Assembly: GCF_963169125.1 (NCBI RefSeq)
Contig: NC_084798.1
Span: forward strand, 204,161,481-204,225,480
From: Humulus lupulus
Lineage: Eukaryota; Streptophyta; Magnoliopsida; Rosales; Cannabaceae
Length of the DNA stretch: 64,000 nt
Direction: 5' to 3'
The notes beneath the pieces are model-generated. The model worked only from the letters and a program-made list of their open reading frames with translations. It was not told the origin of the DNA and did no database searches. The translations under genes were made by a program, and so were the position numbers. Positions 47,338-57,658 of the stretch are shown piece after piece. Position 1 is the stretch's first letter. Every line of letters starts with the position of its first letter.

Positions 47338-48791
47338 GTAAAGGCAAGGGCAAGTTAAATCAGCCCTGACTGGAGAGCTCAGCGAGCGGAATGTACATAG
47401 CCAGGTGCTCGACCGCCACGGTTGAGATCTAAGCAAGGACATGGAACCTGACGACTGTCTGTTTTGGCCTTAGTATGGCTAGTGGTTCTTCATGTATTTT
47501 TGGGAGTCTGTAAACTTTCTTTAAACTTAGTTTTTGTATGGGATCCCATGTTACTACAGTTTATATATGCTAAATGAGTCTTTTGAGACCAAAACCTTTT
47601 TAACCCTAGCTCTTACATGTTTAGCGACACGATTTCAAATTAATGACTTGATTAGCAAGTCCTGCACCTTTATAAGTACACAGTGTAGCGGTCTTGGCTA
47701 TCCAGGGCGTTACATATACAATGGATCCGGAGCTGTTGAACAGCCCCGGAATAACCAAGGAGATCAGGATAAAACCCTTGAGCGCCTAGCTCAGATGGAG
47801 GAGTTAATGAGGAAGCTCCTGTCAGAGAAAGAAAAAGATGAATATGATTCGGGGACGAGCTTGAGCTCTTCGCCCCCAGTATAGCTGCAACGGCATACCC
47901 GCCCGGTTTCCGTATGCCGCACCTGTCCAAATTCAACGGAGATGGAGATCCGTCAGATCATCTGGGTATGTTCAATACCCTGATGATGGCCCACAACGTT
48001 GGCTCCGAGCTGCGGTGTTTGATATTTCCCTCCACACTGACTGGGGCAGCCAGAAAGTGGTTCAAACAAACCAAGAAGCAGTCAATCAGCTCCTGGAAAA
48101 CTTTCTCTGCTGACTTCAAAAGAGCATTCCGAGCCTCCCAGGCTGCCCACGTCAAGGCCGACTCCCTGGGTAACGTGAGGCAACAACCCGACGAGCCTCT
48201 AAGGCTTACCTGAGCAGGTTCGCGAACGTCGCCGCTTGGGCCAGAAACGCAGATGATAGCTCCAAGCTCATGGCTTTAAGGACTGGAATCCTCGTCGGAG
48301 GGGGACTCTGGAATGAAATACAAAGGAAGGGAGTCAGCTCAGTAAACGAATTCCTAAATAGGGCCCAAGGGTGGATCAACTTGGAGGAGGCCCAAGCCTC
48401 AGCTGCAGGAACCAGTCAGGTCCCTGAGCAGCCCGCTGGAGTGGGAACGAAGGTCGTGACAGCGACCCAGAACGTTACACAGAATAACCAGTTCGGTGGA
48501 GGCAAGAGAAAGGGGAACGACGAGGGCAACCAGCACGGCCCAAAGAAGAATAAGTCCGTAGAAAAATTTAAGCCGGTCTACGCGACTTATACGGAGCTCA
48601 CCCACTCTAGGGAGAACATCTTCCTAGCAAACTCTGCTCGCCTCCCTTGGAAGAAGCCGAAGCCGTTAAAGCACCAGAAGGGGAAGTGAGACCCCTCCAA
48701 GTTTTGCCATTTCCACAACGACGTTGGCCACAATACCGACGATTGTAGACACCTGAAAGATGAGATCGAGACTCTCATCAGAGCCGGCCCC

Positions 48792-49922
48792 TTGGCTCAG
48801 TATGCGCGGAACAGGGTTCCAGCAAGCCGACCTACTCCGGAAGTCCCGGTCAGTCAACTCGGGTCCCGGGTAGATCAAGACGTCCCTCCTCCAGTGATAG
48901 GAGGAGAGATATCCACAATCTCTGGAGGTCCTCATTTGGCTGGCACGAGCAGAGGTGCCCAAAAGAGGTACGTCAACGAACTCAAGGCTCATAATGGAGT
49001 AGAGTTCGTCCCCGAGCAACACCTGCCAAAGCAGCAGAGATTGGAAAGGCAACCAATCATTTTTACTGAAGAAGATGCCAGCCACGTTCAGTTCCCTCAT
49101 AACGATCCTCTGGTCATAGCTGTGCAGCTCGCTCATCAGAGGGTTAGGAGAGTGCTGATCAATAATGGGAGCTCGATAAACCTTCTATTCTGGTCCACGC
49201 TGGAGAAGATGGGATTGACTGTCGCCGAGCTGAAGGCGACCTCCATGATGCTTTATGGTTTCTCGGGAGAACGATCAGCGGCTATAGGAATGATCGAGCT
49301 GGTGATCACCTTAGGAGAGGGACCTCAGACAGTCTCAAAACTCCTTGAGTTCGTGGTCATCAACTGTCCTGCCGCATACAATGCCATTTTGGGTCGACCT
49401 ACACTTATAGCTTTTGAAGCCATCACCTCCGTCCGCCACCTCGCGCTGAAATTCCCTTCTTCCACAGGAATATGCACGGTCTGTGGCGATCAGCTTGCTT
49501 CCAGGGAATGCTACAGCATTTCCATGAAGGGAAAATCAAAACCCAGGCAGCTAACAATGGCCGTCCAAGGTGGCGAAGAGGAATCTCAGGAACCTTTGAC
49601 CAATCCTGAGATTGAAAAACCTCAGAGTGCCGAAGGGGAAAGTATCATCCTAAGTGAGGATATTGACCCTCGAATAGGCGAGGACAAGTCCGAGCTCCAA
49701 GCTATTGAAGAGCTCGAGGAAGTAAATATCGATCCACAAAATCCTTCACGGATGGTTAAGCTCAGGAAAAACCTCTGCGGCAAGAGGAAGGCGGAGTTGA
49801 CTAGATTTCTGCATGAGAACCTGGATGTGTTCGCATGGTCACACGAGGACATGGTGGGAATCATTCCAAATGTCATCATGCACACCATTCATTTGGATAA
49901 GAGCGTTCCTGCAAAGTCCTAG
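48792..49922 (+). pseudogene. Protease region of element D, with the catalytic Asp replaced
   Basis: The frame continues from gag after the TGA at 48687. It holds a conserved linker (ISGGPHLAGTSRGAQKRYVN, EEDASHVQFPHNDPLVIAVQ) and then the aspartic protease: RVLINNGSSINLLFWSTLEK with NNG in place of the usual DNG or DTG (AAT at 49161-49163), and the flap and C-terminal part AAYNAILGRPTL. It ends SHEDMVGIIPNVIMHTIHLD before a TAG at 49920. Retroviral-type proteases need this Asp in each half of the dimer, so processing should fail. At the place of the UAG in elements A and E this element has a sense codon (RKAELTRFL). Confidence 0.85.
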
Positions 49923-51238
49923 AAACAAAGGCGCCTGGGAACAACTCGGGCTGAGGCCTTAGAAGAAGAAGTAGCCCGGCTCAAGAAATGCGGCTTTATT
50001 TGTGAAGCCAAGTTTCCGGTTTGGGTCGCCAATCCTGTGCTAGTCCCGAAGCCCAACGGGAAATGGCGGACCTGCATCGACTTCTCCGATCTGAATAAAG
50101 CCTGCCCCAAAGATTGTTTTCCCTTGCCAAGGATCGACCAATTGGTGGACGCCACGGTGGGGCACGAGCTCATGCCCTTTATGGACGCGTACTCAGGCTA
50201 TAATCAGATCGCCATGAACCCGGCGGACCAGGAGCACACCAGCTTCATGACCCCAACTAACGTCTATTGTTACAAGGTCATGTCGTTCGGACTGAAAAAC
50301 GCCGGTGCTACATACCAGAGATTAGTGAATAGAATGTTTGCCAACCAAATCGGGAAGAACATGGAAGTGTACATTGATGACATGCTGGTCAAGTCAAAGA
50401 CTGCCGAAACCATGTTTCTGACTTGGAAGAATGCTTCAAGATATTAAGAGAATACGGCATGAGGCTTAACCCTCAGAAGTGCACTTTCGGGGTCGCGTCT
50501 GGAAAATTCCTGGGTTTCATTGTCAACACTAGAGGAATCGAGGCGAATCCCGATAAGATCAGGTCATTACTCGAGCTTCCCTCACCCAGGTCGTGTAAGG
50601 ACGTTCAAGGCCTGACAGGAAGGGTGGCAGCCCTTAATCGGTTTATTTCAAAATCCACCGACAAGTGCCTGCCATTCTACAACCTGCTCCAAGGAAATAA
50701 GAAGTTTGAATGGACAGAGGAGTGTGAGAGTGCTTTCCTCGACCTGAAGGCACATCTGGCCGAGCCGCCCGTATTGTCCAAACCAAAGGCAAGAGAGCCT
50801 CTTTTCCTTTACCTAGCTGTCACAGAAGATGCAGCTAGTGCCGTATTGGTCCATGAAGAAGACCGGGTTCAGAAACCGGTCTACTACATCAGCAAGAGAC
50901 TTCTCGGGGCCGAATCCCGATACCCGCTGATGGAAAAATTGGCGTTCTGTCTTATCACGGCCTCCCGAAAGCTCAGAGCATATTTCCAGTCCCACTCAAT
51001 ACACGTCATGACCGATCAACCTTTAAGGCAGGTTTTGCAAAAACCTGAAGCATCGGGACGCCTGTTGAAATGGGCTATCGAACTCAGTCAGTTCGAGATT
51101 TTGTACACCCCTAAAGAGTCAGGCCCTGGCCAATTTTGTGGCAGAGTGCACAGGATTCAGGGAGGATCCTGTGGAAGGGTCACCCCAGGTCACCTCGACC
51201 CAGGCGTCATGGAAGATCTTTGTGGATGGCTCATCTAA
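49923..51238 (+). pseudogene. Reverse transcriptase and RNase H of element D
   Basis: After the TAG at 49920 the same frame continues to VLVPKPNGKWRTCIDFSDLN (50034 on), FPLPRIDQLVDA, MDAYSGYNQIAMNPADQ, and the catalytic box YIDDMLVKS (near 50370). A frameshift near 50420 moves the homology to the next frame: LNPQKCTFGVASGKFLGFIV, the connection domain, and RNase H (ILSKP-like VLSKPKAREPLFLYLAVTED, KRLLGAESRYPLMEKLAF, QPLRQVLQKPEASGRLLKWA). A further shift near 51120 ends this part. RT copies element RNA and RNase H removes it. The YIDD box is intact. Confidence 0.88.
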
Positions 51239-52907
51239 TGAGAACAGCTCCGGGGCTGGAATCATTTTGATATCCCCATAAGGGCATAAATTCATATTCA
51301 AAGCCTCCAACAACGAGGCCGAATACGAAGCTTTGCTGGCCGGGCTAAGGGTAGCCCAGGAGCTGAAGGCCAGCTCCGTTCAGTGCTTCAGCGATTCCCA
51401 TCTCGTGGTAAACCAGGTGCTAGGTGAATATCAAGCACGGGGAGCCAAGATGGCTGCTTACCTAGCCAAGGTAAAAGTCGAACTGTCCGCATTTGAACGA
51501 GGCTCAATCGAGCAGATACCTCGAGAGCAGAACGCTAACGCAGACGCCCTCGCCAAGCTCGCTACCTCCGGGGAGACGGAGGCTTTGGGGTTAGTACTGG
51601 TAGGGTTCCTGGAGAAACCAAGTATAGAAGAGGTCGGGGCGGAGGTCGAGATGATCAACACCAGACCGACCTGGATGACCCCCATCCTCGTGTACCTTAC
51701 TGAAGGAAAGTTACCCGAGGGGCGTAATGACGCACGGCGAGTACTGTACCAGGCTCCAAGGTATATGATGGTAGATGGGGTGCTTTATCGACGTGGGCAT
51801 TCCCTACCCCTCTTACGATGTGTTCTGCCATGCGAGGCAAAGGCCATCTTGCAGGAAGTGCACGAGGGTTTTTGCAGGGATCACACTGGGGGGCAAAGCT
51901 TGGCCCTAAAAGTCTTAAGGCGAGGGTATTACTGGCCCACTCTATCAAAGGACTCGATCTCGTATGTCAAGAAATGCGACAAGTGCCAGCGATTCACCAC
52001 AGTTGCCCGAGCTCCCCCAGTCGAGCTAAAGAAGATCTCGTCCCCATGGCCATTTGCGGTCTGGGGAATCGACTTGGTTGGCGCCCTCCCTACTGGAAAG
52101 GGCGGGGTCCGCTACGCCGTGGTGGCTATCGACTACTTCACAAAGTGGGCTGAGGCAGAACCTTTGGCAACAATTACTTCCAAGAAAGTCCTCGACTTCA
52201 TGGTCAAGAGCATTATCTGTCGGTTCGAGCTGCCGAAGAAAATTGTATCCGACAATGGGACTCAGTTCGACAGCGACCTCTTCACCGAATTTTGTGAAAG
52301 GTACGGAATTGTGAAAAGCTTCTCATCCGTGGCCTATCCCCAGACAAATGACCAGGTCGAGGTTGTCAATAAGACGCTAAAGGCGAGCCTTAAGGAGAGA
52401 CTAGATGAAGCCAAGGGGGTCTGACCAGAACAGCTCCTCCAGGTTATGTGGGCATAACGGACCTCGCATCGGACTCCTACGGGTCATACTCCTTTCTCCT
52501 TGACTTTTGGGAGTGAGGCAGTCCTCCTTGTCGAGATTAAGGTATCTTCGCATAGAGTCCATGCATATGACTAGGACCGCAACCACGAACTACTTTTCGC
52601 GTCCCTCGACCTGATTGATGAAAGACGAGAAGATTCGCAGCTTCAGCTCGCGCATTACCAGCAAAAAATCACTCGTTATTTCAACTCAAAGGTCAAAAAA
52701 CGCGCCTTTAGCATTGGCGACCTGGTCCTCAGGAAAGTCTTCTTAGCCGGTAAGGATCCCAAAGATGGAGTATTGAGACCAAATTGGGAAGGGCCATATC
52801 AAATCACCAAGGTCATAAAGGGAGGAACTTACAAGTTAGCTCGGCTCAATGGAGAGGCAGTCCCACGAACTTGGAACACCATCCATTTGAAGAAATATTA
52901 TCAGTAG
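51239..52907 (+). pseudogene. Archaeal-type RNase H and integrase of element D
   Basis: The second RNase H starts near 51196 with IFVDGSSNENSSGAG, has a TAA at 51280, then [40 protein letters not shown] and [10 protein letters not shown]. This gives the D-E-D-D set of a complete RNase H1 fold, the trait that defines the Tat group. Integrase follows: zinc-finger [13 protein letters not shown]...CDKCQRF, core [27 protein letters not shown] and [10 protein letters not shown] (D, D, E). A TGA at 52422 and TAA near 52454 break the C-terminal part, which ends VLRPNWEGPYQI and HLKKYYQ at 52907. Confidence 0.88.
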
Positions 52908-53049
52908 CACCCTTGTAAGGCTTAAAGGCTACCTTTTTTTTTGTTAAGCAATGAGAATTAAATCTTTGGTTATTATTGTGTATATTTGCGGATGTAATCT
53001 CAAGTAACTACGAAAGACCATTTCCTAGTTACTTAGGGGGCATATGGTG

Positions 53050-53610
53050 CCTGGATATAACCAGGTCGCCTTAAAGGCTTAGAAGTTGATTCAAATTGAT
53101 TGATCGATGTTTTTCTTAAAAAACACGAGATATTGATAAAGGATTAACGCGAACTAAGTCCTATCCTAGATGTAACTAGGTCGGCTCAAAACTTAGAAGT
53201 TGATTCAAATTGATTAATCGGTGTTTTTCTTAAAAAGCACAAGATATTAGTCAAGAATTAACACAAACTAAGTTTTCAAACTAACGTCCTGGACATAACC
53301 AGGTCCTAAAACTTAGAAGTTAATTCAAATTGATTGATCGATGTTTTTCTTGAAAAGCACGAGATATTGATAAAAATTAACGCGAACTAAGTTTTCAAAC
53401 TAATGTCCTGGACATAACCAGGTCCTAAAACTTAGAAGTTAATTCAAGTTGATTGATCGTTGTTTTTCTTAAAGAGCACGAGATATTATATCAAGAATTA
53501 ACGCGAACTAAGTTTTCAAGACAATGTCCGGGGAACAACCAGGACTTATCTTAGAAGTCGGATCAAGATTGGTTAATATGTTTTTCCTAGAAAAATATAA
53601 GAGTATCAAT
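53050..53610 (+). repeat. Tandem array, period about 118 bp, five units, each with a small hairpin
   Basis: Units begin at 53050, 53165, 53288, 53407 and 53528 with CCTGGACATAACCAGG or a variant (arms CCTGG/CCAGG). Each continues with AAACTTAGAAGTTAATTCAA, TTGATTGATCG, TGTTTTTCTTAAAAAGCACG and AACGCGAACTAAGTTTTCAA. The middle copies are the most alike. The array lies just after pol and before the 3' end of the antisense gene. Tandem arrays in this region are known from Tat elements. Confidence 0.9.
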
Positions 53611-53787
53611 CATAGCACCAACAAAAAGAAAAACAAACTAAGAATATTACCGAAGTGCATAGAGGCAAAAGGATATAAACCAATTAAAAGCAAAGATTGA
53701 TAAAGCCAATTGTCTCGAGGTGAAAAAACCTCATACAAAAGTTACAAAAAAAAATATATATGTGTTTGAAAAAGAAAAAGAAAGGCC

Positions 53788-56551
53788 CTAGGCTCCACCG
53801 GGCTGCTCCGTTGAGGTCGTCGTCTCGCCCTCCTGCTCGGCCGCTGTGGAGGTCTCCCCGGTCTCAGAGGGCGCATCTTGCTGAAGACAAGCTTTAAACC
53901 CCTCCCGGAAGGACTCCCAGACATCCGCTCCTAGGAAGGAGAAGTCGCCGTCCAGGTTGAAGACCCAGCAGTGGTATAGCATGTCCTCCATGGCGGAGTT
54001 GGAAGCTGCCTTCTCCTTTTCCAAGGTGGCCTTAGCCTCCTCGGCCTTGATTTTTGTAGAGTCTAGCACGGCCCGGGCAGCCCTGGCCTCCTCAAGTTTG
54101 GCCGTTACAGTGACTAGGGCGGCCTTGTTAGCCTCGGCCTCTTCCAGCTTGGGGCGAGACGCGTCCAACTCAGCCCGTGCAGCTGCCAAGGCATCCTTGG
54201 CCTCTTGTTCCTGCTTTTGGGCAGTCTTCAGGGCGGCCAAGGTAGTCTTCTGGATGGCCAAAATAGCCTGATGCTCGCCCCTCATGTCCTCGAGCCGAGC
54301 CTTAGACCTGGATATGCTCCGGTGAAGAGCCAAGGCACCCTACAAAACAAAGAGGCAACTGCCTTAGAAAAAAAAAAAGAGAACGTGCGATGCATGATAA
54401 CCAAAGAGTACAAAATGTAAAGCCAGCTTACCGTTAAAACCATTCCCAGTGAAGACTCCATCACGCTCTCCGGGCTCCTTGTTTCGATCGCCCGTAGGTC
54501 CCTTTCGATGGCGGTGTAGTAGTGGTTGACGGTGTAGGTCTCCGTCTCATACACCGTCCCCCCTAAAGACGTCAGGAATTTTCTCCAAGGCCTGGGGGTC
54601 CACCGGAATGCGCACCTCGGGGACTGCGGTTGCCAAAATCCTGGGCTCTGCCTCCATATCCTGAATAAAGGCGGGAGCTCATGGAGGGAGCGGGGGCATC
54701 TTCTCCACTGCTGCAGGAGGTGGAGGTACCTTGGCCTGGACAGCTGGGGTCTGGTCTTTCGCCTTTGCAGGGGACTTGAATGGTATCCCAGCGGCTTTCT
54801 TCGCCACCCGGAGCTTCTTCATTTTGGGCCCAGAGGCCCCAGCAGAAGAGTTCCCTCCAGTGAACATAGCTCGCAGGTCTTTGTTCCCGGGCTGAGACAT
54901 CTTCTCTGGCAAAACAAAGACAACATTAGTATACAAGTAAGCATTTATGCAAGAACAACAAAAATAAGAGGGAAAAAGTGGAACTCAAGTATATATGTAT
55001 TGAAAGGGATCCTACCCCCCGAGCTAGAAGAGGAATCTATGGTCACGACCATCGGCTCCAGAGCTTCTGCAGGGGAATCTAAGACAATGACTTCGCGAGC
55101 TGGAACAGGTTCTGGGTCCGAATCTAGTTTGGGACTAGACTCTTCTACATATTTCCTAAGACCCGGAGCTACAGTACCCTCCCGAAGAGAGAGCCACGAC
55201 CGGAGATTAGTCCCATACTCCTCAAAGAAGGAAAACCTAAAGGCTAAGGTGTTGTCTACGACTACAGTACCCCTAGGGCAGCTACTCTCGTAATCCAGCA
55301 CGAGCCAGTCGACACACTGGAGTAGGGTTACGTCGAGTTCTGGGTCGTTTTGATGGCGTTGGACGGGCTGGTTGGGATTAAACCTAGCTAACCGAGGATC
55401 AGCGGTGGCCCTATCTAAGCCCCTGAACATGTAAGTATTACCTTGCCTAGAGGGACCTGCGGCTGCTCCGGACCGGATCCTCTCCTCGTCGGTTCCTTGG
55501 GCGACCTCCAGTGCCCGTTTCCTCCTCGTCCTTACGAGGGGCACCTCGTCCTCCTCGTCCTTGTCCTCTCCTTCCCCCGCGGCCTCCTCCTCAGGGATGG
55601 GCCTCAGCTCGTGAGCTGGGGGAAGCCCCCGGGGTCTCCTCAGGGACAAATTCTGGCATGGAGAGATCAGTTTGCATGCCAACATCGTCTCATCTGTCAC
55701 GAGATGGCGATAGTCCTTTTCACTGGGGAGCAGACCCGCCAGTGTTTCGTACTGACTCCCGAGGATCACAGACTTGTCTGTCCTCGCAAAAATGGCTGCA
55801 GAATTGTTCTAAGTCAGAAACTGATAAAGGGGAGCTAATCAATACTTAACTTACAAGCTAAGAGTAAAAGGTACTTACGAGGACGGTTGAAGTAATGAAG
55901 TTCGTTGTTGCGAAACCCCTTTGACATAAAGAACTGGTCTTTGAAGTCGTTGGGGTGGCTGGGCAGCTCGATGACCGCAGCTGTGTTTGGAAAGCGGGTC
56001 AGGTAGTAGAACCCGTCACCTCATCCCCGCTGCTCCGGGCTGGCCTTGAGGCAGAAAAAATATAAGATATCCGCTGAAGTGGGGACCTCTCATTCCTGTT
56101 TCAAGAACAGATATCTCAACTCTGCCAACAAACGGTAGGAGTTGGGAGGGAGCTGGAAAGGAGCCAACTTCACATAGTTGAGGAAGTTGGCGAAGTATTG
56201 GTCCAGCGGGAGGAAGGCCCCAACCTTGAAGTGCTCGTCACTCCAAGCCGCGTATTCCTCGTCGAGCGGCGCGCAGCTCCGCTCACCTTCTAGGGGAGGT
56301 CGGGCGATCAGGGCGCCCCTCCCCAGCTCGATATTGTGGGAAAGGAATATTTTATTCACTTTCCCCTGGTCAGTGATCTTCGAGATGATCTTCTCAACCT
56401 CGAAGAAAGCATCAGCCGCCACCTCAAGCTCCCGCTCCATGGCCGGCCCGAAAGCGGGGATTGGGGAGTCTATCACCACCTCCTTTCCTTTGGATTGTTG
56501 GGAGGACGAGCTGCCTGCGGTCTTTTTAGGGGCGTTCTTCTTGGGTCCCAT
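53788..56551 (-). pseudogene. Antisense extra gene of element D (putative gypsy-type transposon domain, coiled-coil C-terminus)
   Basis: Minus-strand exons: 56551-55879 (MGPKKNAPKKTAGSS; domain core TSADILYFFCLKASPEQRG, GDGFYYLTRFPNTA and HPNDFKDQFFMSKGF), 55795-55016 (acidic linker, then FNPNQPVQRHQNDPELDV), about 54936-54432, and 54340-53788. The last exon is an Ala/Glu/Lys-rich coiled coil with DMLYHCWVFNLDGDFSFLG. Donors GTAAGT at 55878 and GTAAGC at 54431 and the acceptors before 55795, 54936 and 54340 look good. The first intron falls at the same codon region as in element A. TGA codons near 56088 and 56015 and one at the end of PPLPP (54679) make it a pseudogene. Its own promoter is separated by element E. 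Confidence 0.75.
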
Positions 56552-56830
56552 CTGGTCGCCTAGCGAACAAAAGAAGAAATTTTAGAAAGGGCGACCTAAA
56601 CATAAGAAAGAATCTGAAGAGAAGTGTTTCCTTTGCACAGGCTGAGGTAATCTCAGCCCGTGGAGAGTGAGACCACGCGGTTCTATGAACACGCGCCTGT
56701 GCTCCCAACGGATCCCTGATTACTCGGAATTCATGTGTCAGGAGGGTCAGGATAAAAGTTTGCCTTGGGAGAAAAGTTTCAGTAGGCAAGAAGTGCAAAA
56801 CCGCCTGTGAAGCGTGTCCCCTAAGCTACC

Positions 56831-57610
56831 TGTTATACCCAGATTTCGAGCCGTAGCAAATATGACCTCGAAAGCTGAGTTCGCATTAAGTGGTCTCGTG
56901 AGGGTTAGGGTATGCTCTACGATTGTAAATCGGAGCCTGCAAAGTATGGTACAGACCTCGAATATGGTGACCTCGAAATGATCTCGATCTCGAAAGATAG
57001 CTCTGTGAGCCCCTCATCTTCAGAAACAACTTCGGAGCAGGGATCTCGAGCTCGATATGCCATCTCGAAAGAAATGTCAGCTCGGGAAGTGTCAGTGGCT
57101 CGCACAATGACGTGAAGCCTTGGAGATACGCAATGACTACCTTGAATATCTACAAGTGTTGTAGATATGGGATATGATCCTCATTTATTGATGTAAATCC
57201 CCAAAAATCGTGGGATATTATTTAGTCAGTTATGCGTTTCCTGATCTTTGGGGAACGTTTCCTTCTATATCTGATTATTGGCATTTAAGGCCATTTATTT
57301 TTATTCACAAAAGAGTAACTACCCAAAATATGTGGGATAGTATTCTGCATCCTTCTCTATAAATAGAGAAGTGATGCACCATTGTAAAGGACCGAATTTC
57401 TGATCCTTGAGAGAAAACTCTGGAGAATTCATGTTAAAGAATTGTTCAGAGATAATCTTGAGATTAATAACAGAGACTCGTGGACTAGGCAGATTTAACT
57501 GCTGAACCACGTAAAAACCGTGTGTCTGATTCGTTTGTTTGTTTTAGCCATTGTCTTTAATTGTTTGCGTGCTCTCTTCTTTTATTTGTTGACGAGAAAC
57601 GGCGTCAACA
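56831..57610 (+). repeat. 5' LTR of element E
   Basis: 780 bp, TG...CA ends. A TATA box at 57358-57365 sits in the perfect palindromic setting CTTCTC-TATAAATA-GAGAAG. The sequence upstream is rich in CTCGAAA and GATCTCGA, which may be promoter elements. Confidence 0.92.
57352..57371 (+). promoter_or_regulatory. TATA box in an inverted repeat, element E LTR
   Basis: CTTCTCTATAAATAGAGAAG has perfect 6-bp arms around TATAAATA. Transcription would start about 30 bp downstream, near 57390. Confidence 0.7.
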
Positions 57611-57634
57611 GTTTGGTGCTTTCATTGAGAGCCT
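57611..57634 (+). promoter_or_regulatory. Candidate primer binding region of element E
   Basis: GTTTGGTGCTTTCATTGAGA, identical to elements A and D, directly follows the LTR. Confidence 0.5.
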
Positions 57635-57658
57635 CAAGCATCCATCCCTGAGAGATTC

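Larger units (their letters stand above)
45428..47714 (+). mobile_element. Solo LTR of a third Tekay-type family, nested in gag of element D
   Basis: The 2287-bp segment starts TGTAACGACCCAAACTC and ends CCAGGGCGTTACA. Flanks are TATAT (45423-45427) and TATAC (47715-47719), a duplication with one change. It carries a CCGCGG-rich island (46470-46660) and the intron-like module (46897-47337). No coding sequence belongs to it. Confidence 0.88.
44324..48780 (+). pseudogene. gag of element D, split by a solo LTR and frameshifted
   Basis: Start chosen at MVTTQSRHGNE (44324), in the same place as the E start. The N-terminal part is Pro/Arg-rich with MENAQLRSQLAKASQQIKEV. The first frame closes at 44767 and homology continues in another frame from 44915 to the nested LTR (45427). 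Beyond it (47715) come AQMEELMRKLLSEKEKDEYD, the Gag core (FRMPHLSKFNGDGDPSDHLG, RKWFKQTKKQSISSWKTF) with a shift near 48197, and a basic region. After an in-frame TGA at 48687 there is a zinc-finger-like region (FCHFHNDVGHNTDDC). Gag would package element RNA. The TGA is in the context expected for loss of CGA (Arg). Confidence 0.85.
43517..56830 (+). mobile_element. Element D: Tat-lineage Ty3/gypsy retrotransposon, plus strand, truncated by element E
   Basis: The order is 5' LTR (43517-44268), primer region, gag (interrupted by a solo LTR at 45428-47714), protease, RT, RNase H, archaeal-type RNase H, integrase (to 52907), a 118-bp tandem array, and an antisense spliced gene. At 56831 element E begins, so the rest of D, including its 3' LTR, must lie beyond the window. 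The left flank is GCAGG (43512-43516). Stops, shifts and a substituted protease residue show that it is inactive. Confidence 0.9.

Noticed and set aside
55443..55849. Plus-strand frames over the antisense gene of element D
   Set aside because: The minus-strand exons carry the conserved domain and good splice sites. The plus-strand frames are shadows.
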